Source of the DNA: Eunapius fragilis
Lineage: Eukaryota; Porifera; Demospongiae; Spongillida; Spongillidae
Direction: 5' to 3'
Assembly (NCBI GenBank): GCA_963681505.1
Contig: OY811982.1
Coordinates: forward strand, 4,422,000 to 4,485,999
Length of the DNA stretch: 64,000 bases
The first letter of the stretch is position 1, and every line of letters starts with the position of its first letter. Below are positions 15,101 through 24,263 of this stretch, piece after piece. A model generated the notes under the pieces. It did not search any database and was not told the origin of the DNA. It was given only the letters and a program-made list of their open reading frames with translations. Both the position numbers and the translations under genes were made by a program.

Positions 15101-18100
15101 AAAGTACATGTATAATCACACTTCTTCAACCATAGAGAAACAAATAGACAAAAATATAGACAAAAACTAATAGACAAAAACTTTATTCAATGAATGCGGC
15201 CAGGGAGTACCATCATAAAATCCCGGCCCACTCCTCCATTTGGTGCTTGACCTTTTCAGACAGTGGCTCACTACTCGAACCCCAGCAAAAGCAAGCCGTG
15301 ATCTTACATAATTGCTTGTAATGCAATAGGCTTTGAGTCATTACTAAGGAATTGTGCAATATAATGTGTGAATGTTGTCCATATGGCTTAGTTATGTATT
15401 TCTTACCTACATGTAAGTCCACACCATACCAGGCATCAAGCTCACAAATACTGGGGGTACTTACAGAATGACATCTTCTCCTTTGCCTCAAAATAAGCAA
15501 TATTCACCTTTTTCTTAGCTTTGACCTCTAGAGTTGTCACTTGTCAGAGCAACATAGGAGCAGCTGAATTGAAATCTTGGGCCCTCGTTGCATATTCTCT
15601 TGGCAGAAGACTCATTGTGTGCAGATGTTGACCACTTATGTGCATGATCATAGATGTTACTGGTTCTTATGGAACTAGCTGCAGTAATCCAGTAGACAGT
15701 AAAGTTCCCATTGTACATTATTAGGAAATATTTTTTCCGTTCTATTTTTTCCAATCGGAATTGCATCTGAACAATACAGCCATAATGTTGTTTTGAGTTC
15801 TTGATCCGTTTCTGTTCACCACTTTGGGAAAGTTGTAAAAGAAATAACCTACCTCTTTACCTCGTCTTCTGGCTCAGACATGACCAGTCTTTTCATCAGT
15901 ACAACAGCACCCAGGAATTAATTGAACACGTGGCTGAAACATGCAGGGAACAGCCAACTAATACAGTGTCAATCACCTCAAGTTCACACCCTCGGGACTT
16001 GATTGCAGCTCATACAGGTTGTGGACATGCAGATTACTCGCTGATCCAGCAAATCCAGGCAACACCCTCACCTGGTTGATAGCTATTAGCTAGTGTGCAA
16101 ATATTGTGAGTGTTTCATTAACTCCCTCATGGTAGGGCGCTTGTCTGCAACTTGTGTGTCCTTTTTGCATGAGTATAAACTTGTGGGTTAGCGCAGTACG
16201 CTCACCACATTGCTTAAAATAAAAATAAGGTTTCATTTGCCATTTACAGGGAGAAATATGACTGAATAAACTGAATAGTAGAACTACTGAGCATATATAA
16301 AACACTGGTAGGATATTTCCTAAAATGATCGGAAATTGGCTAATGGCTGCCCGCCGAATTATGCCACTTCATACATGTACAGTACCTATAACTAAAACAC
16401 TTTGATCAGAATCAGTTATGTCAATGCAGAGGGTGAGAGGTCTATTCACAATGGTTAGAAACATCATCATAGGGCGATGTGACCCACGCATACGATGTTG
16501 CGTTGAGCTGGGATTTGCTGTTTTTCTTCAAAGCATTCCTGTTCTTTATTTGCTTCATGCTGTGCCTGAAGTTGTTTTGTTTGTTTTTCTGCGTCATTCT
16601 GTGTTTCAATTTGGTCTTCCTCTGCTTCATACAGTAGTTAATTCACTGTCAATTTTGGCATGCTGTGTGCTCAGGTAGAGTGAATACATAGAATGGGGAT
16701 GTTAGATTAATGTTTTTACATCCTCCGGCGAAATGGTGACTATATCCTAGTATGTTTTATGGTTTTCCAATTAAGCCTATGGTTTAGACTATGGTTTGAA
16801 TCTTGGCCTGAATCTTCTTTAGGGAGCTAATAGAATTGAATTCTGCATCCTTTCTGAGCATCATGCAGCGCAGCAATACTTCACCATATCAGTGCACGCT
16901 TAAAATTGATGCTCACAATGGCGGAGTGATAAAGACGTTATTTGTGTGTAATGTCAACTGCAAGTCCTCTTAATTGTTAATGCTGTACAGCTATTTCCCG
17001 TTTAAATATTAATGTTGAAACCTTAGCTAAATTTTCAATGTTTTGTATCACACACAATGTTTCACACACGGGGCATAATGGATAGATTCACATAACCTTG
17101 TACTTGTACAAGCAGTCAAGGCTTATTTATCACTTCTAATACTTGTCTGTAGCATTCAAGTTTAAACATGCCTTGGTAATCACAAACATTTCCATGTAAC
17201 CTTTTTCATATACATGTACGGCTACCACATTATTTCCTGACACACTAATTGCAAATTCGTTGCAACGTTTAAACAGAGGGCTTATAAGCGGTACCTTATG
17301 CAAACTGTTATTTCGCAAGTGTGCACGAATTCATGCATACATTGCGGTGCGAAGTGACGCATTGCAACTAAATGCGACGCGATGCGATAACTTGCGTCAG
17401 TTTGTGAAAAGAGCTCGCAAATTCAATGTCATGCATGGATCCATTGGACTAGCACTAAGGCACCCCGTATTATTCCAATTACCGTATTGCGAAAGTTGCA
17501 TGCAAGGTCCACATGATGAACATTTTATGAACTACTGATAATGGACTACCCCATTACACGAAGTCTGTGTATATGTGGACAGTGTCTAACAAAATCAACC
17601 TTCTGGGGGGGTTACGAATTTATCAGCATAAAAATTGTATGTGTATTTATAAATCTATATGTGGGGTTGTAGCTGCGAAAAGGAACCTAGCGCATATTTT
17701 TTCAAGTTTCATTTTCTATGAGACACCTATGTCCTCTACAACTTCTTTCATATGCACTGGAAATTAGTCTGTCCATCATGGAGTTTCAGAGGCCTGATTA
17801 CGCGTCCATTTTAATTGCACGCGTTGACTTTGAAGTTCCTTCCTGGAAATTTTTTATAATATGTGCAAGGTCTCTTTTTGCTGCTACGACCCCATATATC
17901 TTTGCGACCGTACATGGCATGCCTTTCACATCTATTCACACGCCATTTTTCTCAAATTGAATCGATTTTGTGCTTTAAAAGTTTTTGTTGGTGGGAATAC
18001 AAAGTACACCAATCCGTTGGGTTAGAATTTTCTGGTCAATTGTCATATGTGCTTCTAATTTGGTTCATTTATAGTGGAATCCTTGGCTATTTAATTGTCC

Positions 18101-21100
18101 AGGTTGTTGTCATGAATGTTATCCATTATGTGGATACTGCTTTGCAAATTGAGTACATGCTTTCCTGCTTGATCCATGCCAATGATTTATGCAAACCACA
18201 TCCCATTCAAACACTTGGGTATGTATAACTTTTACAATACATGGCATGCTCTGTACACGATCTCATAAAATGTAAAACTGCCGCATCATTTCACAATGCC
18301 GTTAACCCCTATTGAAGGACAAATATTGTCTTGAGGGACAATTTTTAACACCCTTTTTGTACGTGACCTCAGTTTAAAATTACGGAAGCAGGCAGTTCTC
18401 GAGTTACTCTCGCTGGTGGTGCATCTTTTGTAAAGGTTAACGGAAAAGATTAGGAGATAGGACAAAGCATACACGGGCGAGGTACGAAAGTCCTGAAAAA
18501 ATGTCATGACATTTGTACCTCGCGCGCTTATGGCTTCTGTTAACCTTTACAAAGGATGCACCACCAGCGAGAGCAACTCGAGAACTGCCTGCTTCCACGA
18601 TTTCTAGTACAAAGTTTACTGACGTCACGTATAAAAAGGGCTTCAAAACTTGTCCCTTATGCAAGACATTTGTCCTTTGTACGGGGCATCAGGTGAATAG
18701 AGGTTAAAATACTAAACTAAGAACCTGAAATATGTATTAGGATAATAGAGATATGTGCTCTCAGAATATAGCGTTAGAACTGCTCAGAGATACCTTTTAC
18801 AGCAGTTACAAGGTGTTTACCTTTCTATCCCCTAACCGCGGAACAGGAAAATTGTGACTTAACAAAGCTTTGAACAGTAAAACATGTAGAATTTTCTACA
18901 AGTACTGATAATTTTGTGTACATGGAAATGAGCGCCTAGGAATGTAAATTCTTACTGTATTAACATACATGCATAATGTGGCATGGATAACATAGGTCAA
19001 AACTATGACATTCAACAGCACATGTGTTCATTGAAGTAATACCCCTTATTCAGATTCAAGTAGAGATGGCTTATTCTTTGGAAAATAATACCAAGTTAGA
19101 AGTAATAAATTAGCGAAGATAAGGTACAAAGGGCTCTTTCAACAGGAACTTAAGATTGTTTGGGGAGCGGACATAAAGGAAGTATGCATGGGATAAAGTT
19201 AGAACTAGGAAACCGTTGCCACCTGAAGTTGGAAAAGAATGAATATTGTTCATTCCTCCGTACGACGAAATACAGCCCTTATCTTCGATGTTTATGATGG
19301 AAAACAAGCTCAATGATTTATTCATATTCAAAGTGTATTCACATACAATGTTGTATTGTTATCTATCTAATAAAATCAGCCACATCATTTAGATCTGCTA
19401 TTATCAAGGGTTTGAATGTGATTTTAGATTTGTGACTTAATTCACAATTCTAAGTCACAAATCCTGGTCAGTCTATTGTTAAACGTTTTAAGCTATGTAA
19501 CTGGTTGTTACATAAAAACCCAAACACAGTTCCATCTTGGAATTTGTAACATTATGTCATATGGCAAAACAACCGCTAGAGTGCTGAAAATGCTTATAGC
19601 ATAAAGCTTTGGTTTTTGTCCCGAGTATGTACATTCCCATTAGTAGTGCACTTGTTATAAGTGCATTTCCTTGTTAGATGTACTGAAAATTATATTCATG
19701 GTTAATGTGGGTACCACGCGTTATCTATGTCTACAATATGCAGTCTATGCCCTAAGTATGGTACGGGTGCTGGGAACAGACGTGGCACTCTTAACGAAGA
19801 CAGATGTTCCTCTCGGGACATGCATTCGTTTGTCATCAATGATAATTTCATATTTTGGACTCTCCTATTATGTGCTGTATATGTGTACATTTACTCATAT
19901 GCATTTGGACTGGCAGGTAAAATATTTCTTATACTGCATTACATGTCCATGTTGTCTATGGGCACATAAGTTGTATCTTTATGTTCATATTATAGCTATC
20001 TTCATGCCAAGAAAATAATTCACCGAGATCTGAAGTCAAACAGTATCCTCATTTATCTACAATGTTGTTTTTATGTAGATTAATTTACAATGTTACCTCC
20101 TTAATGTAAATGTGATAGACATATTTTTACATGATGATTATACAGTAAAGATTGGTGATTTTGGATTGGCTACTGTAAAGACCCGTTGGAGTGGCAATCA
20201 GAAAATGAGGCAACCTACGGGGAGCATCCTTTGGATGGTAAGAGTTGGTTCAGATGATGAATTTGAACATCTAATACCAGTGAACAAATTTTAATCCCAT
20301 AGCAGGGCAAGCATGTCTTGGTCAAGCAATATTTAGCCTCAAAATCAAATTGCTATATTTTCTGAACTGTTAACGGTATTGACGTAATATTTTCAGCACT
20401 TAATACTATGCCATTTCTCTGTGATAAAATAGATTTTTGAATCTTGCACTAGCTTTGTGCCAATATTGATACTGCACTGGTTCTAACCCATACTTTTTGG
20501 TGGCTGTAATTCAAATTCGGTTTGTAGCCATGGCACATGAGCATATAGTGGATGTCATGGGTACTTTAGTGGAAGACATGGTATACAAGATCTAAAGACA
20601 CATATATGTACTATTATTATCATGCTGATAAAGATACTGGCCAGTGACAGTTCTTGTGTAATGAATGAAATATATGGATCTTTTTATTGTAGAGCCAAAT
20701 ACAAAAGGTTTGCCATGAATGCAAAATTGTGGTATGTACGCATTTTTTAACAACATATCGATTAAATATGAGGGTCAAAATCTCAGAGCATCCATGTCTT
20801 GTTATGAAGTGGAGACCATGCTTGATACAACTATCTTAGAGCACTGTACGTGATCACAACCTGCATCAATGCATATGATGCAGACCTCATACCTACTCGT
20901 TTTGGAATGATCCGTAATTTAAAAAGTCATGAATTTAAAAACGCATGTCACTGCGGTAGATTTATTTGAGTTGGTTCATTCAGTTATTTGTATTGCAGAC
21001 CCCAGAAGTACTCATGTGATTTTAAAATGCATGTCACTTCAGTAGATTTTATGAGTTGATTCATTCAATTATTTGTATTGCAGGCCCCAGAAGTAATACG

Positions 21101-24100
21101 CATGCAAGAACCAGACCCTTACACCTTCTTCTGTGATGTTTACTCCTTTGGAATTGTCATTTATGAACTCATATCTGGACAATTACCTTACTCCCATGTG
21201 TCAGAAATAGACCAGGTAATAGCAAAGTGGAATTAAATGCATTGTTTATAATAAATGTATGGTATGCGCTAATAAAAGTACAGTATGAGGCACCCATGTC
21301 TAAAGTGTAACTAACGTTCAGTGCGGTTCAAGTTGGAAAATGCGGTTATGATGCCATGTTTTACATTATTTTATTTAGTTGGGTTGTTATTACTATTACA
21401 TTTATCGAATTGCAGGGTCTCTCTGTGTGTTTCATACATGTATGTTGTTTAGTTACACTGTCATTAATGAAAATTAATACACACAACTAATGTATGAAGG
21501 GAAATATGAGGCACGGTAAGCTTGGAAGTTGGCCTTTCTTTTTGCAATATGATACCACCGTAGAACTTAACACTCATCAGCGGAAATCACATTGTGAAAC
21601 TCATTTCTGTCACCAAGTACCAAATTACTCACATCACTTTGTCCACTTCACACTTTCCCGAATATCCAACCGAATCCAAGTCCGAATTGTAGAGGTTGGT
21701 ATTTTGGGCTTCTACAGCATACCAAAACACCATGTCCCATTCTTTTTTAAATACATGTGGATATATATAGCTGTACAACACTTTGTCATGAACTGTCCCA
21801 TGTATATACAATATGTGACAAAGTACATCTATGGTGGCGAAGCTATCCTAGAGAGGACAGCTGTTGAGTTGGTACGGACGAGGTTAATTAAGATTTAATT
21901 GATCTCATTGAGAACAATTGACTTTGGTCAGTACGTGGAGATGGAAAGTCTGGAGGTAATTGCAGTGGCTTCCTTTCCCCATGTAGAAATAGTATATTAA
22001 TTATTTTTATCCATAGGTATGCAGGGGTATTTACGTTGTGTGAGAGAGATGATGTATGGCCCTTAACGATAGATTTCCCAAATATAGCGATGATTTGGGG
22101 TCACTTTTTATGTGCACTCGCTGCAGCAAATCACACATGATGTTCAGCAAGTAATTTAGCCTGTTATCATTGCACTAGAAATGAATATTTCAAATCACAG
22201 TGTCATGTAGCACCCCTCCTGATAAACAAGACAGTATTGGAATCGCCTTTTTGGTAAGCTTAGCAAAGTTAGGCCAAAATCATGGTATACTTTCATTTAG
22301 ATATGTGGTTGCATTTTAAGCCGGTACTGGTGCATAGGTGTCCGCCATCTCGGAACAAACATTCTGGAAAATACAAAGGTGCAGGTTGCAAAATCATGCA
22401 GAGTAATTGTGAGGTTCAGCTAGTGAACCTTTTTATCTTATGTGGTCTGTTATTGAGGTCCTCAACCAAGCCATTCATGCATTGAAATTGGTGGCTAGGA
22501 TGAAAGGGGTCACTAGTGAACTGTCAAGACACTAACATATCAATAACTCTTCATGGTTTCTTACTTTCCAGTATCAGTGGACTGTACCTTATAATATTGA
22601 AAATGATCCTTGATTAGTGTGTTTTGAGTATTACATTACTGTGAAGCAATTGTTGAAGAGGTTACTCTATGCAAATACATGCATGGTCTTTAAAGTGTGG
22701 AGAACTACATGTATATATTACAAAGGGAGTAGTAGTTAGATTGTGGTCAGAAAACCAAGTGGAAACGTTCTAGGGGTGTGGATTTATATTTATATATATA
22801 GCATCCAAATCATATCTTCCAATATAGTATTGTTATTGGGTTCCTATTTGTAGCACAAATTACCATGCCATTACTATATGGGAATTTAGATTGTAGTGTT
22901 TGCACCAATGATTTAGGCAATTCAATGTATATGACGCAGGTGCATAAATCAGGGGTGTGAATCAAGCAGGAAGTTGTGAACACACTTCGCAAAGCTTTAT
23001 CTTTGCAACAGATGAATTAAAAATTAACGAACAGAACTAATCTATAGCGACAGGGCCTTTTTACATGTAGTTACCCAATTAGAAGTGATTTGAACGCTCC
23101 TACCTCAAGATGTGGCCATTCAGAACCCTACAGGCTTGCTCAAGTAGATTTTTCGATTTGCTATATTGATTACATTTTATTACTGTTTAGTGCCTCAATT
23201 TAGACTCAATTCGATACCACTTTGATTTTTTTCCACTTTTGTTGGTTTCTATGGGATTTGAGGCACCCATAACAACATTCTGTATATTTTCTGTGTTCCT
23301 TTCTCACACTATGAGTCAACATGCAATAGTAAAAACAACAATGAATATGTGAAATAATTGAAGTAGCTTATGTTTTGCTACCCCTTAGTAGAAAATGGCT
23401 ATTTCAAGTCACTGCTAGAGTCTTGAGTTCTCACTGGAACTAATCATTTTCTCTTATGTGATGCAGTTGTGAAAGAGCTTAAATTTGATTGATTGTTGAT
23501 TTTGCTGCCGCATGTTGGCATATGGAGTAAAAACGTGTATTGTGTAATTTGAGAATGGAACACAAATAGCATGCGGAAAAATGCTATGGATGACTCAAAT
23601 CCCATAGAAACTGATTAAAGGGGGAAAGAAATGAACTTGGTACGAAATTGAGTCCAAAATGTATTTTAATTTTAATGAAAGTTTGAAAAAGTATGAAATT
23701 CTATTAAAAGTCATCATGCATACAATTAGAATACATACATACATCAAAACCTGGTGATGAATTGCCACCTTAAAATTGAAGCTCTAAAGAGTGATAAAAT
23801 CAAAGAAAAGTTTTACTCAATATCACGGATATAAAAAGCTGCATGGGCCATAATATTTCCACTAAATTTGGTTGTCATATTGTCCTTGATGCAGGCCCGC
23901 ACTGTAATATATTACAAGATGTATCGATTTGATTTGGATGCATAATTCATAATTCACAACCTTCATTGTCAAGTAGAATGTTCCGAATACTTTACATGTT
24001 GAATTTGTCATTTCATTTAAAATGCTTGCATGATCGCGATCGCAGTAACCTTCTGTTTAAAGCAGCATTATATTGACCATGCAGGGAATTAACTTTATGT

Positions 24101-24263
24101 GAAGTGCCTTTCTTCTTTTGTTATCCAGATTTTGTTTATGGTGGGGTGTGGTTTTCTTCGCCCTGACCCAATGAATATAAAGAAAGAAACACCAAGGGAG
24201 TTCAAGCAACTGTTTGTTCGATGCTGTCAGTTTAAGAAAGAAGACCGACCTCTTTTCCCTCAG
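1..24263 (+). CDS. Raf: RAF family serine/threonine kinase gene (multi-exon, incomplete at both ends)
   Basis: RAF kinase acts downstream of RAS and phosphorylates MEK in the MAPK cascade. The exons I support are about 1-103, 1067 or 1076-1229, 6071-6320, 6384-6520, 6602-6713, 11259-11343, 11695-11871, 19996-20042, 20119-20237, 21084-21215 and 24129-24263. From 1229 onward the codon phases agree at every junction (0, 1, 0, 1, 2, 2, 1, 0, 0). Visible features are a 14-3-3 site (RSISTPNV), a Ser-rich linker, a glycine loop ([11 protein letters not shown]), VAVKK, the gatekeeper region [25 protein letters not shown] and APEVIRMQ. The RAS-binding and C1 domains must lie upstream of the window. 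The final exon (end of the C-lobe and the C-terminal 14-3-3 site) is not seen before the palindrome at 26142. The identity is firm. The exon order between 103 and 1067 is not resolved, because the phases do not match directly. Confidence 0.95.
104..1066 (+). other. RAF intronic stretch with ACATGT microsatellite
   Basis: No firmly supported exon is present. Bases 142-183 form an alternating ACATGT/TACATGTA run that is self-complementary. A candidate exon at about 263-350 has AG and GT flanks and stays in frame with the preceding exon, but its end phase does not fit the exon at 1067, so I do not call it. Confidence 0.6.
480..610. repeat. Imperfect tandem duplication, two units of about 65 bp
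   Basis: The phrase GGTGGGCTTGTATAGGCTAA begins at 479 and recurs about 70 bp later. Both copies are followed by ATGGTGTAAGGCAATTA. The copies differ by a small indel. Confidence 0.85.
1067..1229 (+). CDS. Raf: RAF linker exon (Ser/His-rich), probable
   Basis: An open segment lies between a pyrimidine-rich AG acceptor (exon start 1067, or 1076 at a second AG) and a GTAATG donor after 1229. It encodes a hydrophilic, Ser/His-rich stretch typical of the RAF linker. The exon ends in phase 0, which fits the exon starting at 6071. Its start phase does not match the exon ending at 103, so an exon may be missing between them or the acceptor may differ. Confidence 0.55.
4249..4480 (+). repeat. Direct repeat copy 1 (pair with 5,745-5,930)
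   Basis: Both copies begin near CATACTTTGGTTGTACATAG and continue through a CACGATRGTGTATTTT block and an ATCAATGGCKTAGCRTCCAA block. Divergence is around 10-15 percent by eye. Confidence 0.75.
4738..4976. repeat. Fold-back element (inverted repeat, ~240 bp)
   Basis: The left arm at about 4,738-4,809 and right arm at about 4,884-4,976 are reverse complements with moderate divergence. The shared core reads GGAAACAGGGATTATGGAAT in the left arm. No coding capacity is seen. It is probably a MITE-like non-autonomous element. Confidence 0.75.
5171..5743. repeat. Fold-back element with ~190-bp arms
   Basis: The segment from about 5,171 to 5,355 is the diverged reverse complement of about 5,538-5,743. 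Shared phrases include the CTAGAAAAAGAAATAAAAT block and a GACCTGAATATTGTAAA block. A ~180-bp unmatched middle separates the arms. A 190-bp direct repeat brackets the element, suggesting it inserted into or duplicated an older repeat. Confidence 0.75.
5745..5930 (+). repeat. Direct repeat copy 2 (pair with 4,249-4,480)
   Basis: Same repeat and orientation as the copy at 4,249-4,480, slightly shorter. It lies immediately after the fold-back element at 5,171-5,743. Confidence 0.75.
6071..6320 (+). CDS. Raf: RAF linker exon
   Basis: The exon follows a clear polypyrimidine-AG acceptor (TTTTTGCAG) and ends at GTAATG after 6320, in phase 1. It encodes a Ser/Arg-rich linker with several basic-Ser motifs ([12 protein letters not shown] and similar) that look like kinase sites. 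The next exon supplies the two bases that complete the split codon. This region corresponds to the hinge between CR2 and the kinase domain, where RAF is heavily phosphorylated. Confidence 0.85.
6384..6520 (+). CDS. Raf: RAF linker exon just before the kinase domain
   Basis: The acceptor is CACTTTAG and the exon starts at 6384 with CT, completing an Ala codon from the previous exon. The encoded segment is Ser/Thr/Lys-rich ([19 protein letters not shown]). It ends after KGKK in phase 0 at a weaker donor, GTGTGC. Only 63 bp of intron separate it from the previous exon, and 81 bp from the next. Confidence 0.82.
6602..6713 (+). CDS. Raf: RAF exon: N-region and glycine-rich loop of the kinase
   Basis: This exon encodes [10 protein letters not shown], the N-region that precedes the kinase domain, followed by the glycine loop [14 protein letters not shown]. 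The loop binds ATP phosphates. The exon ends after the first base of a Gly codon, the same position as the vertebrate BRAF exon 11/12 boundary. The N-region reads S-T-E-V where BRAF has S-S-D-D and RAF1 has S-S-Y-Y. One acidic residue is therefore built in. Confidence 0.96.
6924..7664. mobile_element. TIR element of the GGACAGCATCGAGGAAGTA family, ~740 bp
   Basis: The left end (TAAAGTCCTGGACAGCATCG and onward) and the right end are inverted copies of about 28 bp, with one or two mismatches in the core. Inside, a minus-strand open frame at 7,245-7,478 encodes a Lys-rich 77-residue peptide ([19 protein letters not shown]) that I do not recognise. The termini and an internal block around CTCACTGAATTTTT recur in the elements at 27,157-28,240 and 56,585-57,666. 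It is probably a non-autonomous DNA transposon. I could not define a target duplication. Confidence 0.7.
7737..8533. mobile_element. Large fold-back element, ~800 bp with ~370-bp arms
   Basis: The segment 7,737-8,110 pairs as reverse complement with about 8,183-8,533. The outer ends read GAGAAAATGGATCTTGTGGA and its diverged complement. Inner landmarks are AGCATCCAAATC, ACCCCATAGGGTTCCAAA and a bidirectional GATTCGCG block. Copies or parts recur at about 3,200-3,720, 9,820-10,160, 10,618-10,990 and 22,740-23,145. No coding potential is evident. Confidence 0.8.
9820..10160. repeat. Rearranged copy of the 7,737-8,533 fold-back family
   Basis: Contains the inverted pair CAATTCCCGCCAATGATT and AATCATTGGCGGGAATTG, then a GGGGTATCGGACGTAGCAAC block as in the 8.4-kb copy. 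The flanks are eroded. Confidence 0.7.
10618..10990. repeat. Rearranged copy of the 7,737-8,533 fold-back family
   Basis: Shares TTTGTCCTGTTGGTTAATAT, the CCAATGATTTGGGC / CTAAATCATTGG inverted pair and the TTGAGTGGGAAAATGTGCAC block. It is a decayed copy in the same intron. Confidence 0.65.
11259..11343 (+). CDS. Raf: RAF kinase exon: VAVK lysine and alpha-C helix
   Basis: This 85-bp exon equals human BRAF exon 12 in length. It encodes [10 protein letters not shown], with the ATP-anchoring lysine, and FKNEVGVL, whose Glu pairs with that lysine in the active kinase. The acceptor is ACATGTAG and the donor GTATGG. It ends in phase 2, and the split Arg codon is completed by the next exon. Confidence 0.96.
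11695..11871 (+). CDS. Raf: RAF kinase exon: dimer interface, gatekeeper and hinge
   Basis: This 177-bp exon equals BRAF exon 13 in length. It opens with [13 protein letters not shown], which includes the Arg of the RKTR side-to-side dimer interface. It continues to LVTQWCDGS, with the Thr gatekeeper and hinge Cys, and ends in the alpha-E helix (ISRQISLGM). It finishes in phase 2 at a GTAAGT donor. BRAF has GY where this protein has GW. Confidence 0.97.
13800..15780 (-). pseudogene. Decayed coding-like block, unidentified
   Basis: Several minus-strand open stretches follow one another in the same direction: 15,515-15,766, 15,213-15,500 and 14,331-14,519, plus shorter ones. Recognisable texture includes [17 protein letters not shown] and [20 protein letters not shown] do not recognise the family. 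The directionality and patchy reading suggest an old transposon-borne or retroposed gene inside the RAF intron, antisense to it. A chance run of open frames is the alternative. Confidence 0.3.
13809..13948 (+). repeat. Tandem duplication, period 77 bp
   Basis: TTGCACAATGGTATCCCAGT begins at 13,809 and again at 13,886. The two units are almost identical through GAACTAGATTCATTAC, so the duplication is recent. Confidence 0.9.
17656..17899. repeat. Fold-back element (~245 bp)
   Basis: The arms at 17,656-17,703 and 17,850-17,899 are inverted copies with moderate divergence. The left arm reads TATATGTGGGGTTGTAGCTG. Confidence 0.7.
18301..18708. repeat. Fold-back element (~410 bp, long arms)
   Basis: The left arm at about 18,301-18,490 and right arm at about 18,515-18,708 are inverted copies. 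The inner parts (AGGCAGTTCTCGAGTT, GGTGGTGCATC) are nearly identical. The arms leave only a short loop, so this is a near-complete palindrome. Confidence 0.85.
19996..20042 (+). CDS. Raf: RAF kinase exon: catalytic loop HRDLKSN
   Basis: This 47-bp exon equals BRAF exon 14 in length. It encodes [15 protein letters not shown], the catalytic loop with the catalytic Asp. It is flanked by a TTATAG acceptor and a GTATCC donor and sits about 8.1 kb after the previous exon, the largest intron found in the gene. It ends in phase 1, and the next exon completes an Asn codon. Confidence 0.95.
20119..20237 (+). CDS. Raf: RAF kinase exon: DFG and activation segment
   Basis: This 119-bp exon equals BRAF exon 15 in length. 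It encodes [15 protein letters not shown] and then [10 protein letters not shown]. The Val in LATVK aligns with BRAF Val600 and the preceding Thr with Thr599. The exon ends with SILWM in phase 0 at GTAAGA. The intron before it is only 76 bp. Confidence 0.97.
20238..21083 (+). other. RAF intron with duplicated 3' splice region
   Basis: The 3' end of the intron is duplicated. About 20,940-21,013 resembles 21,023-21,105, including TTATTTGTATTGCAG and the first exon codons. The rest of the intron, around 20,300-20,530, contains relics of a dispersed repeat. Confidence 0.8.
20995..21013 (+). promoter_or_regulatory. Decoy or alternative splice acceptor (duplicated)
   Basis: TTGCAG is followed by ACCCCAGAAGTACT, a near copy of the true exon start GCCCCAGAAGTAATA at 21,084. 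Splicing here would give TPEVLM and then a stop, instead of APEVIRMQ. Whether it is used cannot be told from sequence. Confidence 0.6.
21084..21215 (+). CDS. Raf: RAF kinase exon: APE motif, alpha-F helix
   Basis: This 132-bp exon equals BRAF exon 16 in length. It encodes [15 protein letters not shown], then [20 protein letters not shown]. The APE motif anchors the activation segment and the DVYSFG Asp stabilises the catalytic loop. It ends in phase 0 at GTAATA. A near copy of its acceptor and first codons lies about 80 bp upstream. Confidence 0.97.
22740..23145. repeat. Rearranged copy of the 7,737-8,533 fold-back family
   Basis: Contains the TATATATAGCATCCAAATCA start, the CTATTGGGTTCCTATTT block, GCACCAATGATTTAGGC and the GATGTGGCCATTCAGAACCC end, in the same order as family members at 7.7-8.5 kb. 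Confidence 0.7.
23205..23660. repeat. Fold-back element (~455 bp)
   Basis: About 23,207-23,270 is the reverse complement of about 23,594-23,655. Key shared words are ATGGGATTTGAG / CTCAAATCCCAT and GACTCAATT / AATTGAGTC. Confidence 0.75.
24129..24263 (+). CDS. Raf: RAF kinase exon: C-lobe (last exon visible)
   Basis: This 135-bp exon equals BRAF exon 17 in length. It encodes [13 protein letters not shown] at the start and [10 protein letters not shown] at the end, where the RP is the conserved kinase subdomain XI arginine region. A GTAATT donor follows, so at least one more coding exon is expected. BRAF has MVGRG where this protein has MVGCG. Confidence 0.96.

Larger units (their letters stand above)
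11872..19995 (+). other. RAF intron (8.1 kb)
   Basis: The largest RAF intron found. No RAF exon was found in it. It contains a 77-bp tandem duplication, a minus-strand block with decayed coding texture (about 13,800-15,780), two fold-back elements (17,656-17,899 and 18,301-18,708) and a short hairpin at about 19,429-19,464. The other parts show no structure I can support. Confidence 0.6.
21216..24128 (+). other. RAF intron (2.9 kb)
   Basis: No exon was recognised. It holds a rearranged copy of the 7.7-kb fold-back family (22,740-23,145) and another fold-back (23,205-23,660). The rest shows nothing I can assign. Confidence 0.6.

Noticed and set aside
15801-16079. 92-codon plus-strand open frame in the RAF intron
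   Set aside because: No recognisable family, and no splice or context support.
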